From Hofstenia miamia (taxonomy: Eukaryota; Xenacoelomorpha; Acoela; Hofsteniidae): a stretch of DNA of 64,000 nucleotides. Positions 11,861 through 24,607 of the stretch are shown in pieces. The stretch's first letter is position 1; every line of letters begins with the position of its first letter. A program made the translations under genes and the position numbers. The stretch covers positions 168,573-232,572 of the forward strand of contig CABFPE010000115.1 of NCBI GenBank assembly GCA_900660155.1, written 5' to 3'. The notes under the pieces were generated by a model that was not told the origin of the DNA, ran no database searches, and worked only from the letters and a program-made list of their open reading frames with translations.

Positions 11861-14154
11861 ACAATTGGGTTGGAATCTATTTCCACACTCAAGTATTTAA
11901 ACATGAAGGAATTATAACAATTGAATGATTACAAATTACAATTAACCAATGATTGGCCAGATGTTTAATATTAGTAACACTTATTTACTGATCAAATCAA
12001 CATTATTATTATGTGTTCTTTGGCATCAATGCTGTTACATTTATACAAGAAACATTGGAGCTGGAATAATTTTAGACTATTTCAGTGACTGAAACAGTTA
12101 TTAGCAGTAAACCAGACAAGCTCATATTGTGCCATGTGCACAACATGTAGTCCTGGTTTAACACATTTATGAGACTGCTATTGCAAAGGGGCTCATAAAT
12201 GCTAGACAAAAACTGTGGAACATGGGCATTAGCTTACTAATGCTTATGGCCAACAAGAAACATAGTTTTTCCAGTCAGACTTAATAATGGCTGCATACAG
12301 TTAGGTGAGACATGTAGTTATTATATTAAGGTCATGTATCTTAAAACATATTTCTCATTGCAACTTTAGCTGATATACCTAAGTATATAAAATAGATATA
12401 AGATCATATTTCAGTTGAAAATTTTATAGTATTAAGTAGAATTCCTATATTAAAAAATCAAACCTCACATACATAATATATACTAAATATTTTCAAAACT
12501 GAATAATGTACCACCGTTTTCTTAAAAATTTTAATTGATTCAATTTATTGCCCCTCCAGGAAATGATTCTGCGCTGATTCACTTTCAGAAGTTTGGTATC
12601 CATTTTAAATACCAATGGTTAATCTGTCTAACCAATTTCCATCTGCCATTTGGATTTTGGACAAAAGCATGGGATTGTCAAAATTGAAAGAAATATAATA
12701 AGTTAAATTATAATATTCAATCAAATATTATTTCATGAACCTTACAATTTGTCAGTCTAAGGACAAACGAAGTATGTACTATGCTACATATAGATATATT
12801 GGTGAACAGCAGTTATGTTCTATTCCAAAAGTATTTTTGAAGGATTAAATGAAAATTATCAAGATTAAGCATCAAGCAAATGTAGCATAGTACAAATTTG
12901 ACCATTCTTTGTTGTCAGTCTTCATGAGGAGCTAAAGCAAAATTCATCATCACCATTGCTTGCAAGGGTTGAAAATAGTGCTCTATCAAGAATCAGCGAA
13001 TTTTTATACGAGAAATTGAGCTCATGCATTTTGTTCAAAACTCATAAATATTTTCTATTAGTTGAATATTGGTCCCTTGTTTGCCATTTGATAATTGCTT
13101 GCTTCCATTTGCAATTCATCAAGCTTCTCTTGATGAATGTGTATCTAGTCACACAGCAGCAGGCAGGTCAGTACATTTGTGCCTTTAGGATGGATTAAGG
13201 AAATTTGAAGTTCACAGAGGAATATTGAGTTAAAACTCAATTTTTTTGGGATGGTGGATAAAAATTTAAGTATAACAATTGAACTTGTTGATAAAAAAGT
13301 TTCTTTTCAGCTTCCATGTCTTCATCATACAAAGTAAATTATAATGCTGCCTACCCTAATTTATATATTTACTGAAAACATAACACTATATTATTTATTT
13401 CATATCCTGATGATGTTTGTGTTGGGATTTGGAATATTTCAACCAAAATTAAGGTAGTCTTAATGAAATTCAGATAGTGTGAACATATGAAGAGTATATT
13501 ACAAAATTGAAAATTCAGTTGCGAATTTCATCTATTTTATTATAATCCAAACTTTTTTCTGATTTAATATAATAAATTATATAGTGATCTCAAACCTTTT
13601 ATGCTTAGATAAAACATATTGCAATTGCGATATATTCCAAAAGGACTGCCATACAATGAAATATTTTAATTCTTTTAAAATATATTTGTTAATTCGTATA
13701 AGTCGCTGCAATTTGGCACATTTGTTTTTGCTGATGAAAAAATTCATTCATTGCAACTAATGGGTTATAAACAAGGCGGTACATATAGCTTTGTCATACA
13801 CTGACTGCCAACATTAAAACTCTAACTCTATTTACTGACACACTAACGATCATATGTACAAATAATGGATAAGTAATTGTAAAAAAAGCAAATTAACAAA
13901 ACTAAATAAACACTACACAAACTAAACTAAAGAAGAAAGAAGAAAACAAACTAGTTATATCTTAAAGAAATAAAGTTCATTAATTGGTTTGATAATTTCC
14001 TTATTTGTGTTATTTCCACAACACTTCTCTTAATATTTCGAAATTTTTATCTTAGCCATGAGAATTCCTACCAAAAGTATTGGTCTCAATCATTGCCTGC
14101 ATCAACCTCGAAAACATACTCACTGCATACTTAAAATTCGGGGGGGGGGGGGGG
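11860..14154. other. Gene-free AT-rich stretch
   Basis: No coding, RNA or element signature seen. The CpG-poor domain ends near 12,515, after which scattered CpGs return. The 80-codon open frame at 12,956-13,198 has no features beyond chance. It ends in a run of 15 Gs (14,140-14,154) at an assembly gap. Confidence 0.6.
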
Positions 14155-14240
14155 NNNNNNNNNNNNNNNNNNNNNNNNNNNNNNNNNNNNNNNNNNNNNN
14201 NNNNNNNNNNNNNNNNNNNNNNNNNNNNNNNNNNNNNNNN
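14155..14240. other. Assembly gap (86 N)
   Basis: A run of Ns immediately after a G homopolymer. Open frames reported across it are meaningless. Confidence 0.95.
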
Positions 14241-15544
14241 CTTCATTTGGCAACGCCAATGAGCGTTTTAGATGGTGCTTTAAATCACATATCAGGAGTG
14301 TCATCATATGAACCATTCTTAATGAGGCTGCAACAGATATTGGGACTGGCTGTATAGCAATAACAAAATCAATACCATGGTAATTTGACAATACTGACGC
14401 CGCGGTATCTTGCCTAAAAAATTCATCGGTATTTTATTTAAAAGTATGTGCATTGTATGCCACCCGTGTGTCAATATTTGCACTATGAAAACTCTAAATA
14501 TAACTGTACGAAGTCTAGAATATAGCATGTTGAAAAACTCAGGAAATTTCATAAAAAGAAAAGTCTATTAATCATGCAGTTACAATTATATGGCTGATTA
14601 GTGCACAAAATTTTATCAAAAATACGTTCACAAAAATAAATAACCTATTTATAGAGTTTTTCTTAAGAAATCAGATATTATAGTGTGCCCATTTGGTACT
14701 AGAGTCATGATTATGAAATTTAAATCATTTTCATTAATGACGAAGATCGAAAGATCCATTGCAGTTTTAATAAACTGGTGATATGTAGCATTTCTCTAAG
14801 GTTGCACATGTTTCTTGCAATTTGATTTTAAACATGCTTTTATGGTGTAGTGAAAAATTCTATATTCTGTTTGTCAGACCCTAAGATTCAATAAAATTCA
14901 TGCACATTTGTAATTACTGGGTCTATCATAAGTCAATAAAGTCAAAATTTAGAAATCAATTCTCTTTTATGTAGGAACTTTGAAAAATGTCATATAATTG
15001 ATATAAACATGATCCATGAAATACTACTACTGCAAAAAATGATATGTTATTTTTGTCTTTAATTTTAACTTTGTATTGCTGAAATAAATACTTAAAAAAT
15101 TTAGACCCTGGTAATTTTATTTTTCAAAAAATGGCAAATATGGGTTTTTAAGTAAATAATATCAATTTTCTAAGGGGAAAGTTTCCTTTTCTAGGTAAAA
15201 AATAACAACCTAGTAATTACTATAAATCTTCGTGTATAGACCGCCACCATGTAGAAACTGCCCCTCAAACTTTGAAGGCTGTTCTTAAGTGGATGCAGAG
15301 TGTATAAGCGCATTTACCATGCCACAATAAATTTGCCCTGCCCACATTTAACCACCATTATCCAAATCCGCATTTGGGCGTTCTAAAATGTACCTTAGGC
15401 CTAACCCTGAACAAAGTAAAAAGTTTTCATATATAATTCTTAGACTCGAGGATTTACGATACTTCTTGCTAATGCATGTAGTATTCCTTTTAGTTGTTTT
15501 AGGTAACAAGTGCCTGCCACTATTATTTTGATCTTAATGTTCTT

Positions 15545-15596
<52 letters not shown>

Positions 15597-16990
15597 GCAT
15601 AGTCATACCGATATCACGTATTTTGAGTGATACCGAACCGACTTCTAAAATTTTCATATCATGGGGCCCTAATTGAAGAGCAACTAGATTTTAACATTAG
15701 AACATAAAAATGCTAATTGCTGAACTTTGTACTACTTAAAGAAAAAATTTCTTTATCATGAAATATTTGATTGGAATGTACTCCTTGATTGAATATATAT
15801 TACTGGATTATTAACTTGCTGTGTGATTTTCTTGTCTTCGCAAGCATTTGATATACAACAACATTAACAATTTATAATAGTTTATAGTGACTTGCAATTT
15901 TTAACCCAAAACATTGTAATTTGGATAAGTAAATCCAGAAATACTCTTAAATTAGCATTGCTAAAAATTACTACATAATATTCTTATTGTATATTCATTA
16001 ATTTTTGAACTTGCAATGTTCTTGTTAGTTTCCTTTGCCATTGGTACTTTGTAAATTTGTTTGTATCAATTTTTGAACTATTTTCTTCTAAACAAATTTT
16101 ATAAGAGAATTTCATGTTTTACACCCTCAAATAGGATTTCGAAAATATTTTGAATTTTTTGTATTAAATATTTTTGTCTTACTAAGTATATAAGATTGTT
16201 GTAATTCAATGTTTCATCCTGAAGTCCTCTGTTCGATTTTGGAATTTTCAATATATAAACATTGAGTTATTATGAAAATTGAAACAGAAACAAATCTATA
16301 TTTAAGTTTTTGGAATATTCCATTGTGAACTAACTCCAAAACATTTTTTTTCACATTTATAATAGAAAAATACATGATACTTAGAAATTTCAACAATTTT
16401 ATTGTAGAAATTATGTCAAAATTTGTTAAATTTAATATTTTGCGAAATTCTAAGAAAACAAACTTATTGTATCTGCCTTTTGTTTTACACAGTGTGCAGT
16501 TTATCCATTAAATTTTCAAAAAAAATTACTTTAACATTTATGCATTCTTAACAATTTCTTTTTATTGAAACATATTTCGTTATGCCACTTACATTAGATT
16601 GTTTCCCACAAAAATGTTGCGAAAAATTAATTAATAATCGTCTTCTAAACAGTGTTGGTTTTGCCTGAGTTGATGCAATTTCTATTCATATTCATATATT
16701 TTTAGGCTTTTTTTCCATTAATTCAATAAAATTTGATTCCATAATGTTTTGCAAATAATTTCTTTTCACAGTTCTTTAAGTGTTAAAAATCTTCTAAAAT
16801 CGTTGTCAATAATTTTATTTGAAAAAGTTTTCATTTAAATTTAAGCTTTCAATCTTATTCATACCCTTCTTAGATGCTACAATTTGCTCTCATATTATTA
16901 ATCTAGTTTTAAAAAAAATATATCAAAACGGGAGGGATATTTTGTTCACAACATTCTCTATGACACCAATGGTTTAAATAACACTCAGAA
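14241..16990. other. Gene-free AT-rich stretch
   Basis: Intergenic sequence downstream of the CUB gene. Apart from the AT microsatellite at 15.55 kb and a short somewhat GC-richer piece (15,230-15,420) of unknown origin, nothing recognisable was seen on either strand. Confidence 0.6.
15549..15596. repeat. (AT)n microsatellite
   Basis: Sixteen uninterrupted AT units followed by ACATATACATATATAT. Confidence 0.9.
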
Positions 16991-16996
16991 AATGAG

Positions 16997-17002
16997 TTTA
17001 TT
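16997..17002 (-). terminator. Polyadenylation signal AATAAA of the CUB gene
   Basis: TTTATT on the plus strand reads AATAAA on the minus strand, 54 bases beyond the TGA stop at 17,056-17,058. Position and sequence fit a canonical cleavage/polyadenylation signal. Confidence 0.55.
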
Positions 17003-17055
17003 TATCAAAATTTCAAAATCAATGCATTTCATTTGAGAATTAGTTTGCAATATGT

Positions 17056-18090
17056 TCATTTTTTATAGACTTTCACATCTGGAGTGTTTTGCCCATCAGC
17101 ATGCAGGAAACTGTTATTGCTATTTGGTACTGCAGAAAGTACAGCTTTGTAGTCTTCTTTATTCAAAGATGTGGATTTGACAATTTGTTTGGATTTTTTA
17201 GTTGGTATTGGTAAGGAATTTGCTTTTAGCTTATTTGGATCAATCACTGGAATATCGGTTGTTGTCTTGACCGATATAGCATTGTTATCATCATTTAGAA
17301 TGATAGATGGATTGGTAGTATAATTTACTTCTAAGGACGCTGTGCCATTCTTTTCTTCTTCACTAACTTTGCCATTTTGGACTTTTCCATTCATTTTGTA
17401 GTCTTCAGTTGGTGATTGGTCAACATCAAATCGTCCGTCAAATGCTTCATTTATTTCTTCTTTTGGAACTCTCAGAACATTGCCATTGGGCATTCTTGAT
17501 AACTTTTTCTCTTCTTGATTTTCAGAAGACGATATAGTTACCCTAGGAACAACATTGGATTTATTGAATGCATTAAATGCATTTATTTTATCTTTCTTAT
17601 CTTTTGATACATGATTCTGATCATACGTTTTCATGACTTTTGTAGACTTTGGAGTGCTAAAAGTAGCGGACGAGCCTCTTCTAGAACCAAGTTTCTTTTT
17701 CTCATCATAGCAGCAGAGTCTATTTTCACGACAATGTTTTACTCCCCCTTGTATAATAAAGAAGCATATTACTATGATTGAAGAGACACTGACAACTATC
17801 CATAATCCAACTTGCGATATATTAAGTTCAAGATAGTCTTGTGCACTCATACAGTCATCACTTGCTATTGAAGTGAAAATCAAACTTAGCTTCTTATGCT
17901 GAAGATTTGAAATATCTATAGTGATTTTACTCTGATAAATTTGAAGTTGAGTGTTATTCATTTCTGGACAGAAGTTTAAATGCACAGTTTTGCTGGTAGG
18001 AGTCAAATATGATATTTGAATTTCCTCTATGCATGAATGAAGAAATACATCATCTTGATTGACCAGTGATACTCCAATGCATGTGTATAC
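17056..18090 (-). CDS. CUB-domain single-pass membrane protein, exon 2 (3' exon)
   Basis: Last exon of the gene whose first exon is at 29,779-30,360. A good 3' splice site (TATTTTTTAG) ends at 18,091. The frame is open from the first exonic base, giving VYTCIG at phase 0, the same phase as the exon 1 donor. It encodes 344 residues: 195-286 complete the ectodomain (cysteines at about 198, 214, 235 and 274), about 288-307 form one hydrophobic membrane segment (GLWIVVSVSSIIVICFFII), then a basic stop-transfer region (KHCRENRLCCYDEKKK) and about 225 polar, Ser/Lys/Asn-rich cytoplasmic residues without a recognised domain. The membrane-proximal CC could be palmitoylated (inference). The stop is TGA, with AATAAA 54 bases downstream. 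The combined protein would be 538 residues, type I topology. Confidence 0.7.
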   Translation of the reverse strand, partial: VYTCIGVSLVNQDDVFLHSCIEEIQISYLTPTSKTVHLNFCPEMNNTQLQIYQSKITIDISNLQHKKLSLIFTSIASDDCMSAQDYLELNISQVGLWIVVSVSSIIVICFFIIQGGVKHCRENRLCCYDEKKKLGSRRGSSATFSTPKSTKVMKTYDQNHVSKDKKDKINAFNAFNKSNVVPRVTISSSENQEEKKLSRMPNGNVLRVPKEEINEAFDGRFDVDQSPTEDYKMNGKVQNGKVSEEEKNGTASLEVNYTTNPSIILNDDNNAISVKTTTDIPVIDPNKLKANSLPIPTKKSKQIVKSTSLNKEDYKAVLSAVPNSNNSFLHADGQNTPDVKVYKK

Positions 18091-18172
18091 CTAAAAAATA
18101 TGTGACTTTATGCAGCAGTTTAAGATAAAATCATGAAAAAAAACTATTTGCATGGAAACAAAGTATGTATGT

Positions 18173-18226
18173 AAATAAATAAATAAATAAATAAATATAT
18201 AAATAAATAAATAAATAAATAAATAT
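18173..18226. repeat. (AAAT)n microsatellite
   Basis: About 13 units of AAAT with two ATAT interruptions. Confidence 0.9.
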
Positions 18227-19860
18227 ATGTATAATAGTAGTGCAAAAATAAGTATGCAGTAATCTAACGACAGTCAATTTGATTTCAAGAATGCTAAGTC
18301 GGAGGTGACATCCTTAAGTAATAAAGAATAATTACAGATGATCGTGTTTTTAGCCATTGCATTTTAATAAAAACCCATGTAATTTTAGTTATTAATTTAC
18401 CTATTTAATTTAACCATTTTTATGGTTGGTAATTTGATAGATAACGTAAATAAATTTTAAAACAATACGAAAACACAGGAAATTGTAAATAGGTGAGAGA
18501 GTTGTGAATTGAAACATTTAAAACATCTCCCCCAAATGATTTGTTAACCAAATACAATTTTTGAGGCATTTACTCAGAGCCCACAAAAATTGAAACACTT
18601 AACTTGCTTTTAAATACAAATCAATATTAATGTAGTATTTATTTGTATAACAAGAAAATCCTTAAACAAGTGACATCTAATAAGGATTAGGGTAGATATG
18701 TATTCATAGTGGTCCACAAGGCAATTTAAATTCTGATTTTTTTACAGTACAGAATCTTTTATTAAATTTTTCCTTCGACAAAAATTATAATAAGATTTAC
18801 ATGTTTAGACAACAAATGCAATTTTGAATTAAAAAATACAAATAAATTGATAATATATTAAACGAATGATGATTATGTACTCAAACTCTCATAGGTTTTG
18901 GTATTTGTGAGTTGTTGTTATTTGGTAATTGCTTAAATGAGCTCATCACATTTATTTTAATCATGGTGCATTTATAATTAATGAGCAATTATAAATTTAT
19001 GCAATATCTATAAATTTATATAAATTCAATACAATTTCTTTATTTCGTAATTGTTGTACCGCAATAACCACCTGCATAAGAGAAAATACGATAATAAAAG
19101 AACTCGTTTCAAAGAAAAAAGAATTTTTAATTTCATTTGTAAATTAATGCCGACAAAATAACAACTTTAGTTTGAAACTCCGATTGCTTTAATGTATGTG
19201 ACTTCACTAGAAACTTTAAATCAAGCATATTGCTGACGTAAGTGATATATCTATAATGCGAAACAAAGTTCCTGATGAGATTTTCCGACATCAGCAGAGT
19301 TTATCTGCATGTTATTGCAACAATTTAAATGGACTTTATACCGGTACATATTTTTCTTAGAATGAAATTTATTGATTTAACCTTAATTCAATGTGTGTAC
19401 TATGCTGGATATTTCAACCCAAAAATGGATGCCCCAACTTTCATCAAACCAAATATTTTTTTACACCTTTTTAGAGTTACAACGCACCGTGGCATGCTAA
19501 TCCGTGTTCGTGCCGTTTCGTGCTAAATATTTTGCAGAATTTATAGGTGGCATGCCGTGCAGTGTCGTGCCGTGATGGGCTCAAAATATATTGAATTACT
19601 AAGGGCCTGAGCCCACAATTTTGTAAGTGGCACTGTTGTTCTTATTAACTCTCAATTTTGCATATAGCTTTAATCTTTCTGGGGATTTTGCAGTATAAGA
19701 CAATCTTGTGCTGAGTAAAAAGTAAATGAATTACAGTGGCAACAGCAATTTACAGACATTTCAATTAGCATGTTTCAAAATTGATTAACATATAAGAAAC
19801 AACAAAATTATTAAGTAATCAATGGACATGGAATTACAAGGCATAGACGGGCTGGCATAG

Positions 19861-20333
19861 ATCGAAGCAGGGATCCTAATGTGCCTAAATTTAAATGTTA
19901 TTGCGCAACTGCGCCCACAAGTCAATTTAAATCCACTGAATTCTATAAATTTATAGTATCATATACTTTTCTAAAATCATAATTAGGATTTTCAATTTCA
20001 GTGTGTAGAATTAATTATAGGTCTCTAACATGCCTCATTTTGGTCTAAAAAAGTTGACAAATTATGGAATTTTTTGGATCAAAAAAATGGTCTTGAAATG
20101 TTTTAAAATAGCATTAATTTAAATTTGCTAGGAAGGATTCGGTCTAGGCTAGGCTTGGGCCGAAATTTTTTGCCCAATTACATCTCTAGTTTCATTTATG
20201 AGAATTATCAAGACAGTAAAAATGGGAACAGTGTGGAAATTTTTCATTTGCAGCGCTGTGGTTCATGTATTTTCTTTATAATCTCTTTAGTTCATGAAAC
20301 TAAATAAACTTGATTGTTCACTATATTTGATAG
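19861..20333. repeat. 473-bp direct repeat, copy 1
   Basis: Nearly identical to 20,364-20,836 (constant offset 503, a handful of substitutions). The right part holds GGTCTAGGCTAGGCTTGGGCC and ends in a CATCTCTAG-type terminus resembling a MITE end. A diverged relative lies at 54.17-54.48 kb. A single N at 20,334 follows directly, so the duplication may be an assembly or haplotype artefact. Confidence 0.85.
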
Positions 20334-20363
20334 NAATCGCGATTAAAATCTAACGATCCCTGG

Positions 20364-20836
20364 ATCGAAGTATTCCTAAGAATGTGCCTAAATTGAAATG
20401 TTATTGCGCAACTGTGCCCACAAGTCAATTTAAATCCACTGAATTCTATAAATTTATAGTATCATATACTTTTCTAAAATCATAATTAGGATTTTCAATT
20501 TCAGTGTGTAGAATTAATTATAGGTCTCTAACATGCCTCATTTTGGTCTAAAAAAGTTGACAAATTATGGAATTTTTTGGATCAAAAAAATGGTCTTGAA
20601 ATGTTTTAAAATAGCATTAATTTAAATTTGCTAGGAAGGATTCGGTCTAGGCTAGGCTTGGGCCGAAATTTTTTGCCCAATTACATCTCTAGTTTCATTT
20701 ATGAGAATTATCAAGACAGTAAAAATGGGAACAGCGTGGAAATTTTTCATTTGCAGCGCTGTGGTTCATGTATTTTCTTTATAATCTTTTTAGTTCATGA
20801 AACTAATTAACTTGGATTGTTCACTATATTTGATAG
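20364..20836. repeat. 473-bp direct repeat, copy 2
   Basis: Second copy of 19,861-20,333, with differences such as GCGCC/GTGCC and GTGTGG/GCGTGG. The two 60-codon open frames it creates with copy 1 are repeats of each other and not a gene. Confidence 0.85.
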
Positions 20837-21339
20837 AGAAAAATGCATAAGTTAAGAATTATGAGAATCATGCGTGTGAGCATATAAAAGTAAAATATAG
20901 GCTTAAATCTCTAAGATATCGAACCATCAAATAGTTTCTAGTAAATTTTTAAACGAATTTTGATTGCTGTACTGGCTTAGGCTTCTAGTATATATTTTTA
21001 CGAAGTATATTTAACTAGGTTCAAGTTAAAAAAATCGGAGTTCTCAGTAGAAAGATCGAATATTCATCGTGCCTACTATTTCTCTCGTTATGTTTAATCA
21101 AACAGCTAGCCAATCTTTTATATGCAAAACGTGCAATGATGTAATAAATCCTGATACTAAGCAGTTTCAATGTTATCATTGTGGAATATTTTTACATTTA
21201 TCGAAGCGTTGTACTGAGTTTTCCACGGGCTGTTTTGAAGCACTGATTACATAAGAGAAAACACATTCTCCGTTTTGCTCGGAATGTATTGACCTGCAAC
21301 ATAGTGTTCATTATCGTCAATTTTCATATCTGGATAAAA

Positions 21340-21478
21340 TTATTTCTAAGATAGAAGAAGCCTCTGCAGCTGTGCTAAAGAACTTTCCAATCTGAAGCTT
21401 AACAAAACTATTTCTAAGATTGAAGAAGCTTCCGCAGCTGCTGCTTTTGAACTTGCCAATGTGAAGCTCAATAATGAA
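21340..21478 (+). repeat. Tandem duplication (about 68 bp) in the LINE ORF1
   Basis: TCTAAGATAGAAGAAGCCTC and TCTAAGATTGAAGAAGCTTC start two adjacent units about 68 bases apart. Each encodes ISKIEEASAA followed by a leucine/asparagine heptad run, so the ORF1 coiled coil appears to have lengthened by local duplication. Confidence 0.65.
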
Positions 21479-24400
21479 TCTCTCCTTAAGGATATTAAGA
21501 ACGCACTAGCTGTATTTCCCAAAGGCAACGATTATCATGACGATCAAGTTTATGGTAACCGTGGTATTTTATCTGGAGTTCCGGAATGCAATTCATTCAA
21601 ATTGGTGGATCGCTTGATGCATGATCAAAAACATGTCTTGGACATTTTTTGATTTATCTCTGCTGACTCGTCAAATATTCATGATATTGTTCGTTTGGGA
21701 AAATTCTCTACTGACAAGGTACAACAACTTATTGTTGATTTTGGATAAACTGGTCCCAGCTTTGTATTGCTTCGAAAGCATATCTTTTAAAAAACCTTAT
21801 CGTATATTCTTAAAACCAGAACTTTCCCCGTTTGATCTTGCCACTGAGAAAGCTTTGTTGAAAAAACTATTCGAACTCATTCAAAGTGGGTTTGCGCGCA
21901 CTCAGCTGAAAATTCGTAATTTGATCTTGTACAATAATGATAACCATGTATCAATGAATTGACTTTCAAAACCTGCTGAATTTTATTCACCGTTACTCTA
22001 TACCAATGGCCAAAGTCTCCTCAATCTCAATCGTGGCATATCTTTGCTTTTTTATTCTAAAGTCAGGTGTTAAAATAGTATGCTACACAGAGACTTGTTG
22101 TGGTGAAACCGTTATCTCTAACTTATTTCCTTCCTCTGAATTTTTGGTAGTTTCGCGCTGTGGTAGATCTACTTCTAAAGATCATGGTAGCTCCGTTATT
22201 TTGGTTCACAAATCAATTATTGCTAATAGTGTTCCTTTTCTTCAGAATGTTGATTTTGCATGTAATGATATTTTCGAGACTTCTAGTATTCCTTTTCTTA
22301 TTTTTTGCATTTACAGTTCCCCAGCATCGGGAGGTACATTGGCTATGCAGTCGATTACTTCAAATAGCGTTGCACATCTAGATCGCTAATATTGTTGTAA
22401 AAGGTGATATTAATCTTCCTCACATTTCTTGGATCGCTTGTTACTCTTCATTAGAGTACAAAAATGAAATTCTTGATTACTTTATGCAGATGGGCTTTAA
22501 GCACGCCATTATTATGGTCAGCGCCATGTTGTTGTTGAATTTTACAAATGTTGACCAACTTCTTGGATTGAGAGATTCTTCACTTGGTGAAGACTGTAAT
22601 TCTTACTACAGTTTCTCACAAGCCTCATCAGAAATTCTGTCGTTATTGCTTCATTTCGTCCTTACAATCTTTATAATGATCACTATGTTGATTACTGGTA
22701 CCGCTGCCTCTGCTGTGATGAAGAAACGCCAGCTTTGGTAGAAGCTTTTTATTACGATCAGTTGATCGGTATAATAAAGCTTTGTCGGCCCAGAATGTAT
22801 ACTGGGTTATTGCATGTGAAGCCTCATATTCCTCCCTGCTTCGTTCGATTGACGATCTCTTCAATTCACTCGAAATGGATAAGATCTGCTTTGTGGAGAA
22901 TTTTGCCAATTTAACCGACACCAAGTCATGTTTTAATTGCGCAGGCTATTCACCAAATCGCAGTTACCTCGATTGATGAATTATTATTTGTTCTGGATTT
23001 TGATACATCAAATTTTTTTTTAAAATGTATTTTGCTTCTATGTTTTCTTCAGATGCAGAATTTATCTCTTGTGAAGCATCTGTTATCAATGACATCCATA
23101 TCACTCATAATGATATTTTAAATGTAATGGATGACTGTTCTAAAATGGGCTGCGGCGCAGACCATTTGCCTGGAAATTTTTTAAATCAATATGCGGCAGT
23201 GTTAGCACCACACGTTCTGCAGCTGTTTCGATTTATTATTAGTACTGGAAAGTTTCCTGATTCATTGAAGCCTTCACATATTACACATTTGTTTAAAAGT
23301 GGTGAAAAATCCAACATTAAGAATTATCGTCCTATTAGCATTTTGCATAAACTTTCGCTGCTTTTTGAAAAACTTATTTTCCATTTATTATATCCTGTAA
23401 TGCGATCTCGCCGATCAGCATCTCAGTTTGGAATATAACTGTAGGCGATCTACAATAACTCAGCTGATTTCCTATTTGGGTGATATTTATAAGAACTTTG
23501 ATAAGGGTGTTTCATCTTTTTGCCTATGTTTGACTTTGAAAAGGCCTTCTACAAGGTACCACATCACCTGCTTTTGAAGAAAATCAGAGAATTTGGTGTT
23601 AGTGACAAAATGTTGGAAATTTAAACTTCATACCTTGTTAATAGATCACAATGTGTTAAAGTTAGTAATAATTTGTCTGGTGCCCTCTCGGTCACTAGAT
23701 GTCTGCCTCAAGGTTCCATTCTTGAGCCTATGCTGTTTTTAATCTTTATTAATGATCTCCCAGATGTGTGTCGCTATTCACTAACTTTTTTGTTGGCAGA
23801 CGATTTAAAACTTACTTCAAGATATCTTTCGAATTTATCTTGACTACTAAAATCTCTGAGCATGGGCTTCTACAAATCGTATGTCTTTCAACACTAGCAA
23901 GTCAAAGATGCTAGGGCTGAATTTACATCATTCACTGATGTTAAGAACCTTGGAATATGGCTTTTCAGTAATCTGTTTTGGTCAGTTCATGTAAAGAAAA
24001 AGCTAAAATCCTCAAACAAATCTTACTTCAATTTAAAACGAAATATTCCGTACAATACCTCTATTTTCATAAAGCTTACCCTATGGAAATTATCTTGTCT
24101 TGTCTTTGCTATGGTTCAATTATTTGGCCGGCAAATATTACTGAGAGAGACTTAACGTCTTGAAATTCTTCGGAGTCGTACTAAATGGATAACACAAGTA
24201 CACGGGTACAAACGAAGACTCTTGGATTTGAATTTATAGCCAATTTCCTATTGTCTTCAAATATTAGACTTGATATTTTTCAACAAGCTTTTAAATGGAT
24301 GTTATGATCTTGAACCATTCCAGTTTTTATCGCTTTATGTTCCACTAGACTCGGGTCTACGTTCAAATAACTCATCTTTGCTTAAGTCTGCTTCATTTTT

Positions 24401-24575
24401 GAAAGCTACATCTTCTAGCTTGTATTTCAAAAGGGTTGTTCCACTAGCAAATTTTAATCACCTTTGCTCTTCTATCAATTTGTTCAATAAACCTCTAGTT
24501 GTGAAACGTCAACTGAAGAATTATTTCTGGCGTCAAATTGTTAACAACTATTCTCAGAATTTACCTTGTACTAGG

Positions 24576-24579
<4 letters not shown>

Positions 24580-24607
<28 letters not shown>
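24580..24607. repeat. (AT)n microsatellite at the LINE 3' end
   Basis: About 14 units of TA, followed by CATT repeats (24,611-24,625). Confidence 0.85.

Larger units (their letters stand above)
21060..24607 (+). mobile_element. Broken LINE with APE-type endonuclease (Jockey/CR1-like)
   Basis: Non-LTR retrotransposon on the plus strand, antisense within the CUB gene intron. At 21,069-21,250 an ORF1-like start encodes a PHD-like zinc motif (CKTCND, then CYHCG, H, C). At 21,340-21,480 there is a coiled-coil tandem repeat. From 22,006 an APE endonuclease-like segment follows (CYTETCCGE, then DHGSSVILVHK). Reverse transcriptase follows from about 23,100: GADHLPGNFL, FPDSLKPSHI, NIKNYRPISIL, LPQGSILEPMLFLIFINDLP, and the catalytic LLADDLKL near 23,800. 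It ends in an AT microsatellite at 24,580-24,607 and CATT repeats, a typical simple 3' tail. Many stops and frame changes interrupt it: for example ORF1 stops at 21,252, the endonuclease frame at 22,387 and the RT frame at 23,436. It is therefore a dead copy. Confidence 0.85.

Noticed and set aside
12956-13198. 80-codon plus-strand frame
   Set aside because: No recognisable features and no supporting splice or start context.
14058-14391. Several open frames across the gap at 14.2 kb on both strands
   Set aside because: They consist of the N run and a G homopolymer translated as X and Gly/Pro; no real coding content.
20125-20810. Two near-identical 60-codon frames
   Set aside because: Both lie in the duplicated non-coding repeat; similarity comes from the duplication, not from protein constraint.
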